A stretch of 64,000 bases of DNA from Erythrobacteraceae bacterium. GTDB lineage: Bacteria; Pseudomonadota; Alphaproteobacteria; Sphingomonadales; Sphingomonadaceae. Positions 7,794-16,500 of the stretch are shown here, piece by piece. The position numbers and the translations under genes were made by a program. Where the stretch lies: assembly GCA_027486035.1 (NCBI GenBank), contig JAIXPX010000033.1:186001-250000 (forward strand). The letters are read 5' to 3'. Position 1 is the first letter of the stretch. Each line of letters starts with the position of its first letter. Below the pieces are notes generated by a model that saw nothing but the letters and a program-made list of their open reading frames with translations, did not search any database and was not told the DNA's origin.

Positions 7794-8537
7794 ATGCGAC
7801 CCCGCGCCCTTTCCCTGCTGCTTGCCGCCGCCGCCTTCGCGCTTCCGGGCATTGCCCGGGCCCAGAACGCCCCGGCCCCGGCCCCGCCCGCCTTCACCCT
7901 CGCCCCGCTGCCCTATGCTGCCGACGCGCTTGAGCCGGTGATCGATGCCGAGACGATGCGCATCCACCACGGCAAGCACCACCAGGCCTATGTCGACAAT
8001 CTCAACAAGGCGCTGGCCGAAAACCCGGTCCTGAAGGACGCGAGCCTCGAGAGCCTTGTCGCCCGCGCCGGCACGCTGGCGCCGGCGATCCGCAACAATG
8101 CCGGCGGACACTGGAACCACACCTTCTTCTGGGAGACCATGGCCCCCACCGCCAAGGTCGGCGCCATCTCGCCCGCGCTTGCCGCTGCGATCGATGCCCG
8201 GTTCGGCAGCCTCGACAAGTTCAAGGCCGCCTTCAAGGCCGCCGGCACCGCGCGCTTCGGATCGGGCTGGGTGTGGCTGGTCATCGGCAAGGACGGCAAG
8301 CTCGCGATCACCTCGACCCCCAACCAGGACAACCCGCTGATGGACGTGGCCGAGGCCAGGGGCACGCCGGTGCTCGGCAATGACGTGTGGGAGCACGCCT
8401 ATTACCTCAAGCACCAGAACCGCCGCGGCGACTATCTCGACAGGTGGTGGCAGGTGGTCGACTGGGGCAAGGTCTCGGCGCGCTATGCCGCCGCGACCAG
8501 CGGACAGGCGGAACAGGCGGGGCATGAGGGCCACTGA
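7794..8537 (+). CDS. Exported Fe/Mn superoxide dismutase
   Basis: A 247-residue protein with an N-terminal signal peptide (about 1-23, RALSLLLAAAAFALPGIARA) before a complete iron/manganese SOD domain. Metal-ligand motifs are visible: MRIHHGKHHQAYVDNLN (first His), GHWNHTFFW (second His) and DVWEHAYYL (Asp and last His). It converts superoxide to peroxide, here probably in the periplasm, whereas most family members are cytoplasmic. ATG 7794 has AAGGAGAA at 7779-7786. The next gene encodes a VIT-type Fe/Mn transporter, a plausible functional link. The metal (Fe or Mn) cannot be read from the sequence with confidence. Confidence 0.92.
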   Translation: MRPRALSLLLAAAAFALPGIARAQNAPAPAPPAFTLAPLPYAADALEPVIDAETMRIHHGKHHQAYVDNLNKALAENPVLKDASLESLVARAGTLAPAIRNNAGGHWNHTFFWETMAPTAKVGAISPALAAAIDARFGSLDKFKAAFKAAGTARFGSGWVWLVIGKDGKLAITSTPNQDNPLMDVAEARGTPVLGNDVWEHAYYLKHQNRRGDYLDRWWQVVDWGKVSARYAAATSGQAEQAGHEGH

Positions 8538-8577
8538 GCCCTTGCCTTGCGCGTCCCGGGAGCGGCACAGTGCGCGC

Positions 8578-9297
8578 ATGGACCAGCCCGCCACCCAACC
8601 CACCGGCCACCCCGACGATCCGCACTATGTCCACCGCACCGGCTGGCTGCGCGCGGCGGTGCTGGGGGCCAATGACGGGATCATCTCGGTCGCCTCGCTG
8701 ATCATCGGCGTCGCCGCCGCAACCCCCGAGGCCGGCCCCGTGCTGATCGCCGGATCGGCCGCCCTGATCGCGGGCGCGATGTCGATGGCGGCGGGGGAGT
8801 ATATCTCGGTCTCCTCGCAGGCCGACAGCGAGCGCGCCGACATCGCCCGCGAGGCCGAGGCGCTGGCCGCCACGCCCGCCGACGAGGAGGCGGAACTCGC
8901 TGCCATCTACCGCGCGCGCGGGCTGTCCGAAGCGACGGCGGCAGCGGTCGCGCGCGAGCTTTCCGCGCATGACGCGCTCGAGGCCCATGTCAGGGACGAG
9001 CTCGGCCTTGCCGAACACCTCGCGGCGAGGCCGCTCCAGGCCGCGCTGGCCTCGGGCGCGACCTTCAGCACAGCGGCCGCGGTGCCGCTCCTTGCCGCAT
9101 GGCTCGCCCCGGCCGGTGCGATCATGGCGAGCGTCGTGGGTGTCTCGATCCTGTGCCTCGCCGCGCTCGGCGCGCTCGGGGCAAGAGCGGGCGCCGCGCC
9201 GCTGGTGCCGGCGACCCTGCGCGTGGTCGGCTGGGGCGTCTTTGCCATGGCGAGCACGGCTGCGGTGGGCCGCCTGTTCGGGGTCAGCATCGGGTAG
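8578..9297 (+). CDS. VIT1/CCC1-family iron/manganese transporter
   Basis: A 239-residue membrane protein with five predicted helices in the VIT layout. The first two carry GANDGIISVASLIIGVAAA and ALIAGAMSMAAGEYISVSSQ, where the MAAGEY motif is characteristic. A charged cytosolic loop (about 85-150) separates them from three C-terminal helices. Family members move Fe2+ or Mn2+ out of the cytosol. ATG 8578 is 40 bp after the superoxide dismutase stop. Co-expression would combine removal of redox-active metal with superoxide detoxification, which is inference from adjacency. Confidence 0.85.
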   Translation: MDQPATQPTGHPDDPHYVHRTGWLRAAVLGANDGIISVASLIIGVAAATPEAGPVLIAGSAALIAGAMSMAAGEYISVSSQADSERADIAREAEALAATPADEEAELAAIYRARGLSEATAAAVARELSAHDALEAHVRDELGLAEHLAARPLQAALASGATFSTAAAVPLLAAWLAPAGAIMASVVGVSILCLAALGALGARAGAAPLVPATLRVVGWGVFAMASTAAVGRLFGVSIG

Positions 9298-9427
9298 GAC
9301 GGGCTGGCCGCGCGCCGAAACCGGCCAAGGGCAATGCAGGATAGGGCAAGCCGCCCTGCGGGTGTGCCCGTGTCGGTGTCCAATGAGGGAGGGGCCAGCG
9401 AGAGCCCCGATGAAAAGGACCTTCGGC

Positions 9428-9625
9428 ATGGCGATCCGCAATCTCTTCAAACCCGCGCCCGCGCCCCGCACCAGGCCTTCAGCGAAGGCCGGGCAGCGAC
9501 CCGAGCAAGCCAATGACCTTCAGGTCGATGACAGCCACACCCAGTGGCGGCACGCGCAGATGGAGCAGCTCGAGCGCAGCTATCTGGCCGCCTGCGATGC
9601 GGTGGAAAGCCCGGCTGCAGCCTGA
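9428..9625 (+). CDS. Small hypothetical protein (65 aa)
   Basis: A short protein with a basic N terminus (MAIRNLFKPAPAPRTRPSAK) and an amphipathic, charged second half (HTQWRHAQMEQLERSYLAACDAVE) that could form one helix. ATG 9428 is chosen because AAAAGGA (9413-9419) is well placed; ATG 9410 is an alternative that adds six residues. I do not recognise the family. Codon usage fits the surroundings. It ends 30 bp before the convergent galM gene. Confidence 0.5.
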   Translation: MAIRNLFKPAPAPRTRPSAKAGQRPEQANDLQVDDSHTQWRHAQMEQLERSYLAACDAVESPAAA

Positions 9626-9655
9626 ACCGCACAGGCGGCGCGGCGCCCGGATGCC

Positions 9656-10756
9656 CTAATCCGCCACGCCGAAAATGAACCGGATCGCGTGACGATAGGT
9701 CTCTCCCGGCGCGAGACGGATCGCGCCGAATGCCGGGCGGTTGGGTGTGTCGGGGAACATCTGCGGCTCGAGCGCGACCCCGTCGCCCCGCCGGTAGGGC
9801 TTGCCGGTCTTGCCCGTGGCGGTGCCATCCAGAAAATTGCCCGAATAGAACTGCACCCCGGGCTCGGTCGAATGGACCGCGAGGCTGCGGCCCGAGGCCG
9901 GGTGGACGAGCCGTGCGACGAGGCGCGGGGCCGCGCTGCGCCCGCGCGCCACCACCCAGTTGTGGTCATAGCCCCTGCCGATGGCGATCTGCGGATGGGC
10001 GGTGTCATCCACCCGCGCGCCGATCACGCGGGGCCTGCGGAAATCGAACGGCGTGCCGGAGACGGGGGCGAATGCGCCGGTGGGAATCGCGCCGGCGTCG
10101 GTCGGCAGGAAGGTTTCGGCCGGGATCATCAGCTCGTGATCCATCGCGCCGCTTGCCGCGCCCTCGCCCGCAAGGTTCCAGTAGGCGTGGTTGGTCATGT
10201 TGACGATCGTCGGCGCGTCGGTCGTGGCCGTGTAGTCAATGGCCAGCGTGCCATCATCGCCCAGACCATAGCTCGCGGTGACGCGCAGCTCTCCGGGAAA
10301 GCCCTGATCCCCGTCGGGGCTGACATGGGTCATGACGACGCGCGGCAAGGGCGCGGCGGCGATCTCGGCCACCTCCCACAGCATCCTGTCGAAGCCTTGC
10401 GGCCCGCCATGCAGCGCATGGGCACCATTGTTGCAGGGCACGCGGTATTCCGCGCCGTCAAGCACGAAGCGCCCGCCCGCGATGCGGTTGGCGACGCGGC
10501 CCACGCTCGATCCGAAGAAGGCCGCATTGGCAAGGTATCCGCCCAGCCCGGCATGGCCGAGCGTGACATCGGCCAGGGCACCCTCGCGGTCCGGCACGAC
10601 CAGCGATTGCAGCGTCGCCCCGTAGGCGAGGATCGTGGCGCTCATTCCCCGCGCATTGACCAGCGTCACGGCCGCCACCGCGCGGCCATCGGGCAGGTGG
10701 CCGAACAGCCGGCGATGCGCGCCGGGGGCGAGATCGGGGGCAGGGGGCTGGGTCAT
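9656..10756 (-). CDS. galM: Aldose 1-epimerase (galactose mutarotase)
   Basis: A 366-residue enzyme that interconverts alpha and beta anomers of aldoses. Family signatures are present: HALHGGPQGFDRMLW, the catalytic-His segment NMTNHAYWNLAGE, and GVALEPQMFPDTPNRP with the catalytic Glu near the C terminus. No signal peptide is seen. ATG 10756 (MTQPPAPD) is preferred over an in-frame ATG 16 codons upstream, because homologues start near here. It borders a decayed sugar-utilisation locus (10.8-12.5 kb) and may be its surviving member. Confidence 0.9.
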   Translation of the reverse strand: MTQPPAPDLAPGAHRRLFGHLPDGRAVAAVTLVNARGMSATILAYGATLQSLVVPDREGALADVTLGHAGLGGYLANAAFFGSSVGRVANRIAGGRFVLDGAEYRVPCNNGAHALHGGPQGFDRMLWEVAEIAAAPLPRVVMTHVSPDGDQGFPGELRVTASYGLGDDGTLAIDYTATTDAPTIVNMTNHAYWNLAGEGAASGAMDHELMIPAETFLPTDAGAIPTGAFAPVSGTPFDFRRPRVIGARVDDTAHPQIAIGRGYDHNWVVARGRSAAPRLVARLVHPASGRSLAVHSTEPGVQFYSGNFLDGTATGKTGKPYRRGDGVALEPQMFPDTPNRPAFGAIRLAPGETYRHAIRFIFGVAD

Positions 10757-10839
10757 CGGCCGGTCCTCTAGAGGATGCCCGCTGCCCGGCAAGCGCCGAT
10801 GCATCTTGCGGCCTGCACCCTTGCCGCGCTTTTTCGCGG

Positions 10840-11159
10840 GCGGCCTTCACCTGGATCGTGGTCGGCCCATCAAAGGCCTGCGACACGAGCGGTTGGCTGG
10901 CGCGGTCCGGCGGTCGCGCCGGCCGCAAGGCTGCTGGCGGGGGAGCAGGTCACACGCCTTGCGATCGCATGGCGCGATGACGGGGCGGAGCAGCCGCTCG
11001 GGCCTTGTGCCGAATATGCGGCGCTCGGCGCTCCACGCCCGGTTCGGCGAGCGGGTGCGTGCCCGGGGGATCGCCGCCGATTGTGCGCCGCTACGGTTCC
11101 TTGCCGATGCCGCGCTGATCGCCCGGCGCGATCCGGCTCCGGGCCTCTCCGTAGCCTGA
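10840..11159 (+). pseudogene. Possible coding remnant, unidentified
   Basis: The 563-bp stretch 10757-11319 holds no intact gene. Coding-like sequence changes frame within it. One frame reads PAARLLAGEQVTRLAIAWRDDG around 10915-10985, and another reads MRRSALHARFGERVRARGIA and then FLADAALIARRDPAPGLSVA up to the TGA at 11157. The latter loosely resembles sugar-kinase C termini (an RF...G...AP pattern), but too little is left to name. From 11200 the sequence turns AT-rich and becomes the promoter of the next gene. Confidence 0.3.
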
Positions 11160-11248
11160 CAGGTGATTCTCCGCAGGCTCGCCCATTCCTTACGGAAACC
11201 TTTCACCAGTACATATATATTCGTTTTTGCGGATAAAACTTAATCTTG

Positions 11249-11264
11249 TTGTAATCGATTGCAA
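11249..11264. promoter_or_regulatory. LacI-type operator-like palindrome
   Basis: TTGTAATCGATTGCAA is palindromic except for one base pair and has the AATCGATT core common in LacI-family operators. A further half-like copy, GCAATCGACT, follows at 11280-11289. It lies 56 bp before the FCD regulator start in an unusually AT-rich tract (11200-11305). Confidence 0.45.
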
Positions 11265-11319
11265 CTAACAGACATATCTGCAATCGACTTAACAAAAGAT
11301 ACTAGGGGGCAGACCGAGA

Positions 11320-11984
11320 ATGTTGACGATAGAAGCTGCCGGGGGCGGCCGGAACCTCACCTACGCCTTGCTGGAAGCGGTGGGAAAATCGATTGTCGCG
11401 GGCCGATTTGACAGCAATCCTTTCCCCACAGAGGCCGATCTCGCCAAGCAATATGCCGTCAGCCGTTCGGTGACCCGCGAGGCGGTCAAGATGCTCACCG
11501 CCAAGGGGCTGCTCGCAGCGCGCCCGCGCAAGGGCACCACCGTCCAGCCTTCGCGGGCCTGGAACCTGTTCGATCCCGATGTGCTGCGCTGGATGATGGA
11601 GCGCAATTTCTCGCTCGAACTTTTGCGCTATTTCAATGAGCTGCGGCACGCTATCGAGCCGATGGCCGCCGCGCTTGCCGCGCAGTCCGCCACCCTCGAG
11701 GGCATCGCCAGAGTCAAGGCCGCCTATCAGCGGATGCTCGATGCCGAGACCGGCCGGGACGAGCCGCTGGAGGCCGACACGGCCTTCCACATCGCCATTC
11801 TCGAGGCCAGCAACAACCCCTTCTACGCCCAGCTCGGCGACATGGTGTCGATCGCCCTCAAGACGTCGATCCGCTTCACCAATCGCGTCAAGGGTGCCTC
11901 GATCGCGAAGCCGCCCGCGCGGCGATGACCGCCCTCATCGACAGCGTCTTTGCCCTGCTCGCCGACGCGCAAGCGGTTAGCTAA
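11320..11984 (+). pseudogene. GntR/FadR (FCD) family regulator, C terminus broken by deletion and frameshift
   Basis: The open frame 11320-11928 encodes a winged-helix domain (FPTEADLAKQYAVSRSVTRE, then LLAARPRKGTTVQP) and most of an FCD ligand domain (AFHIAILEASNNPFYAQLGD). After NRVKGASIA near 11906 the frame runs into an unrelated PPARR tail. The expected FCD ending resumes in another frame as EAARAAMTALIDSVFALLAD and stops with TAA at 11982-11984. About 20 residues normally lie between these two segments, so a short out-of-frame deletion at about 11903-11907 has removed the last FCD helices. DNA binding may survive; ligand response probably does not. Confidence 0.7.
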
Positions 11985-12086
11985 CGTTTTATCATTCAAC
12001 TAACACGGTATCGCCGCCCGGGACGTGCATCGCCTCGTCCCGGGCGCTGCCCGCGATCCCGCTCGGTTCGTCGCATAAGACCGCGC

Positions 12087-12251
12087 GATCCGGCCGAGAC
12101 CTTCGCGGTCGAGGCCGAGGCCGAGGGCATCGCCGCGCGCTTCACCCTGCGCCTCGGCGGTGTCGAGAAGACCTTTCGCCTGACCACCGGCCAGCACAAC
12201 CACTACGCGGTGTTCTTCGGCGAGCTGGCGCGCGATTTCGGCACCCGCGCC
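12087..12251 (+). pseudogene. Orphan coding fragment, C-terminal domain-like
   Basis: One frame reads EGIAARFTLRLGGVEKTFRL followed by [20 protein letters not shown] with no start codon, and it is joined directly to a GH43-like fragment in a different frame near 12252. It resembles the end of a periplasmic carbohydrate-active protein, but I cannot name the family. I read it as the residue of a gene deleted together with part of its neighbour. Confidence 0.45.
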
Positions 12252-12531
12252 CATCACCAACGACGCGCTTGATGCCTTCCCGATGCTCCATTCCGACGAT
12301 CTGGAGACCTGGACCCACAAGGGCTTCGTCTTCCCCGAGGGCGAGGCGCCCGAATGGACCGCGCACGGCCGCCCCGTGGGCGATTACTGGGCGCCGGAAA
12401 TGGCCCGGTGCGGGGACGAATACTGGCTGGTCTACACCGCCGACCATCCGCTTGGGCCTTAGATCAAGCAGGACGGGCCGCTGCTGACCACGAAGCTGCG
12501 CTTCAGCCGTGAGAGAGTGACGCTCGACTGA
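12252..12531 (+). pseudogene. Glycoside hydrolase family 43-like remnant
   Basis: The frame reads [20 protein letters not shown] and then [20 protein letters not shown], which matches the N-terminal beta-propeller blades of GH43 arabinanases/xylosidases (the DLETWT and YWAPE...YWLVYTA signatures). An in-frame TAG at 12460-12462 interrupts it. The same frame then continues with IKQDGPLLTTKLRFSRERVT to TGA at 12529. Both ends of the gene and most of the propeller are missing. With the broken regulator and fragments upstream, this marks a degraded plant- or algal-sugar locus. Confidence 0.65.
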
Positions 12532-12658
12532 CCTTTCCAGCCGACGAACGACGGGCAGGCTCGACAAAGGTCGGCAAACAATCTGCCGAGGCGATTGGCC
12601 GCGCGCCAAAAAGCACGCTAGGCTAGCAAGATAGGACCAAGGCAATCAGGGGCCCGTC

Positions 12659-13546
12659 ATGCTTGAACTTTCCGGCGTCAGTCACGTCTATCCCAATGGC
12701 ACCCATGCGCTCGACAATGTGAACCTGTCGATCCCCAAGGGCATGTTCGGGCTGCTCGGCCCCAACGGCGCGGGTAAATCGACGCTGATGCGCACCATCG
12801 CCACCTTGCAGGCACCGACGCAGGGCACCATCCGCTTCGGCGACATCGACGTTCTGGCCGAACCGGATCGCCTGCGCCGTACGCTCGGCTACCTGCCGCA
12901 GGATTTCGGCGTCTATCCGCGCGTCTCGGCCTACCAGATGCTCGATCACATGGCCGTGCTCAAGGGCGTCAACAACGCCTCCGAGCGCAAGGCGATGGTC
13001 GAACACCTCCTGAACCAGACCAACCTGTGGAGCGTGCGCGGCAAGGCGATCGCGGGCTTTTCGGGCGGGATGCGCCAGCGCTTCGGCATCGCCCAGGCCC
13101 TGATCGGCGAGCCCGCGCTGATTATCGTCGACGAGCCCACCGCCGGGCTCGACCCGGAAGAGCGCAACCGCTTCCTGAACCTGCTGGCGGGCATCGGCGA
13201 GAACGTGGTGGTGATCCTGTCGACCCACATCGTCGATGACGTCGCCGACCTGTGCCCGCGCATGGCGGTGCTGGCAGGGGGCAAGCTGCGCCTCGAAGGC
13301 GCGCCGCATGATCTGATCGCCTCGACCAAGGGCCGCGTCTGGCAGAAGACCGTGCCGCACACCCAGCTTGGCGAGATGCAGGCGGCCCACGAGGTCATAT
13401 CGCACCGCTTTTTCGCGGGCGAGATCGTCGTCCATGTGCTCGCCGACAGCCAGCCCGAAGGCTTCGCGCCGGTCAGCGGCGGGCTCGAGGACGTCTATTT
13501 CGCAACCCTCGCCGAAACCCGCCGCGCGCCCGCGCAAGCGGCGTAA
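12659..13546 (+). CDS. ABC transporter ATP-binding protein
   Basis: A 295-residue ATPase with Walker A LLGPNGAGKST (about 34-44), the Q-loop QDFG, signature FSGGMRQR (about 134-141), Walker B LIIVDEPTAGLD and the switch His in LSTHIVDD. It supplies energy to the ABC-2 type permease encoded 15 bp downstream. The C-terminal region after residue 230 is a short accessory domain. Together the two genes resemble sphingomonad pairs in which the permease carries an M1 peptidase domain. The substrate is unknown. Confidence 0.93.
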   Translation: MLELSGVSHVYPNGTHALDNVNLSIPKGMFGLLGPNGAGKSTLMRTIATLQAPTQGTIRFGDIDVLAEPDRLRRTLGYLPQDFGVYPRVSAYQMLDHMAVLKGVNNASERKAMVEHLLNQTNLWSVRGKAIAGFSGGMRQRFGIAQALIGEPALIIVDEPTAGLDPEERNRFLNLLAGIGENVVVILSTHIVDDVADLCPRMAVLAGGKLRLEGAPHDLIASTKGRVWQKTVPHTQLGEMQAAHEVISHRFFAGEIVVHVLADSQPEGFAPVSGGLEDVYFATLAETRRAPAQAA

Positions 13547-13561
13547 GAGAGGGCTGCCATC

Positions 13562-16500
13562 ATGCTGACCGCCAGCCTTGCCGCCTTCGAAATCCGCTAC
13601 CAGCTGAGGAACCCGGTGTTCTGGGTTTCGGTGGCGATCTTCTTCCTTCTGGGCTTCGGCCTTGCCGCATCGGAGAACGTGAGCTTCGGCGCGCCCGGAG
13701 CGGTGCACGAGAACTCGCCCTACACGCTCACCATCGCCAGCGCGATCTTCGCCACCTTCTACCTCTTCGTCATCACCGCCTTCGTGGCCAATGCGGTGGT
13801 GCGCGATGACGTGACCAAGTTCGGGCCGATGATCCGTGCCACGCCGGTGGGCCGCACCCAGTTCCTCGCCGGGCGCTTCCTCGGCGGGCTCGCCATTGCG
13901 ACGCTCGGCTACATCGCGGTGCCGCTGGGCATCGCGGTGGGCGCGGCGATGCCCTGGGTCGATCCCGAGACGGTAGGCCCCGGCGGCTTTGCCACCTATG
14001 CCTGGCCGTTCCTGATCATCGCCATCCCCAACCTGATCCTGTCCTCGGCGCTGCTGTTCAGCCTTGCGACGCTCACCCGCTCGATGCTGGCGAGCTATAT
14101 CGGCGTGCTGGTGCTGGTGATGGCCTATCTGGCGGTCAATGTGCTCGCCTCGGCCGACCCCGCCAACCTGCCCCTCATCGCCCGCTACGAACCGCTCGGC
14201 ACCGCCGCGATCAGCGAGGCGACGCGCTACTGGACGGCGGCGGAAATGAATTCCCGGCTGATCCCGCTCGAGGGCAACCTCCTGTTCAACCGGATCTTCA
14301 CACTCGGCCTGGCCGCGCTGTTCCTGATGATCGCCTGGCTGCGCTTCAGCATGACCGAACGCGCGCCTTCGCGCTGGCGGCTGCGGCGTCTGGCCCGGCA
14401 GGCCGCGCGTGCCGCCAAGGCCGAAAGCGTGCCGCCGCGTGCCCTCACCGCGCCCGTGCACCGCAGCTTCGGCCTCGGCCACGGCCTCGCCGCCTTCCGG
14501 ATGCGCCTCAAGACCGAGGTGTTGCAGGTGCTCAAGAGCCCGGGCCTGATCGTCCTCTTGCTGATTGCGGTGTCCTTCATCATACTCAACCTCGTGAGCG
14601 CGGAGACGGTCTACGGCACCGGCTCCTATCCGCTCACCGCCGGCATCATCACCACCGTGATCGGCAGCATCACGCTGTTCAGCCTGATCATCGCCGTGTT
14701 CTACGGCGGCGAGCTGGTCTGGCGCGAGCGCGACGTGAAGATCAATGAAATCCTTGATGCGACCCCGGCCCCGGGCTGGGCGGTGTTCGTGCCCAAGATC
14801 ATCGCGATCTTTGCCGTGCTGATCGTCATGTCGCTGGCAGGCGCCCTGACCGGCATGATCTACCAGCTCGCCAAGGGCGCGGGCGGGGTCGATATCGGCC
14901 TCTACCTTTCGGCGTTCGTCTGGCCCCAGAGTGTGGACCTGCTGCTGATCGCGATCCTCTCGGTGTTCTTCCAGGTCCTCAGCCCTAACAAATATGTCGG
15001 CTGGGGGATCATCCTCGTGTGGTTCCTGAGCCGCATCTTCCTCCAGAACCTTGGCTACCAGAACATGCTCTACATGTTCGGCGCCGGGCCGGGCGAGCCT
15101 TTGAGTGACATGAACGGCACTGGCGGCTTCTGGGTCGGCGGGTTGATCGCGCGCGCCTACTGGGCGTGCTTCGGGGTGCTGCTGCTGGTGTTTGCGCACT
15201 GGGCCTGGCCGCGCGGCACCGTGGTCGCCGTCCTGCCGCGCCTCAAAGGCATCCGTGGCCGCGTCACCCTGCCCTCGGCAGGCATCGCTCTCGCCGCAAT
15301 CGGCGGGATGGTGGGCACTGGCCTCGTCATCAACCACAACATCAAGGTGCTCAACACCTACGAGACATCGGACGAGAGCGAGGCGCGCCTGGCCGAGTAC
15401 GAGCGCAAATATCTCAAATACGAAACCCTTCCGCGGCCGGTGGTCACCGATGTCGTCTTCGACGTCGCGGTCTACCCGAAAGAGCGCCGGCTCGAGGTCA
15501 CGGGTCACTATGACCTGCGCAACGACAGCGGGGTGCCGATCACCGAGCTGCACGTGCGGCAGGGCAATGCCGAGGTCCGCTTTGCACGGCTCGAGATCGC
15601 CGGGGCCAGGCTCGCCAGCCACGACACGCGCCACGGCTACCGCATCTACCGCTTCGCCGCCCCGCTGGCGCCGGGCGCGACGACGCGGCTGTACTTCCGC
15701 TCGCAGGTGTGGCGGCGCGGCTTTGCCAACGGCAGCGCTGCGACCGATATCGTCGACAACGGCACCTTCGTGAACAACGGGGTTTTTGCCCCGACCATCG
15801 GCATGGACCGCCGCGGCCTGCTTCAGGACCGCGCCCAGCGGCGCCGCCAGGGGCTGCCTGCAGAGCTGCGGATGGCGAAGCTTGAGGACACGGCCGCGCA
15901 AGCCGAGAACTACGTCCGCGCCGACTGGGTCAATTCGCGCATCACCATCAGCACCGATGCCGATCAGGTGCCGATTGCACCGGGCAACAAGCTGTCGGAC
16001 GAGGTCAAGGGGGGACGCCGCGTCGCGGTGTTCCAGAGCCCTGCGCCGATCCTCAACTTCTTCTCGGTGCAATCGGCGCGCTATGCCGTCGCCGAGGAGC
16101 AGGCCGGGCCGATCACCTTGAGCGTCTATCACGATCCGCGTCACGCGTGGAACGTGCCCGCGATGCTGAAGTCGATGAAGACCTCGCTGGCCTATTACCA
16201 GCGCGCTTTCGGGCCCTACCAGTTCGGCTATGCGCGGATCATCGAGTTCCCGGGTTACGACAGCTTCGCCCAGGCCTTTGCCGGGACCATGCCCTATTCG
16301 GAAAGCATCGGCTTTGCCGCCGACGTGCGCGATCCGGAGAGCATCGACTACGTCACCTATGTCACCGCTCACGAGGTCGCGCACCAGTACTGGGCGCACC
16401 AGCTGATCGGCGCGGACATGCAGGGCTCGACGCTGCTGTCGGAGACGCTGTCCCAATACAGCGCGCTGATGGTGATGAAGCAGCTCTACGGCGAGGACAA

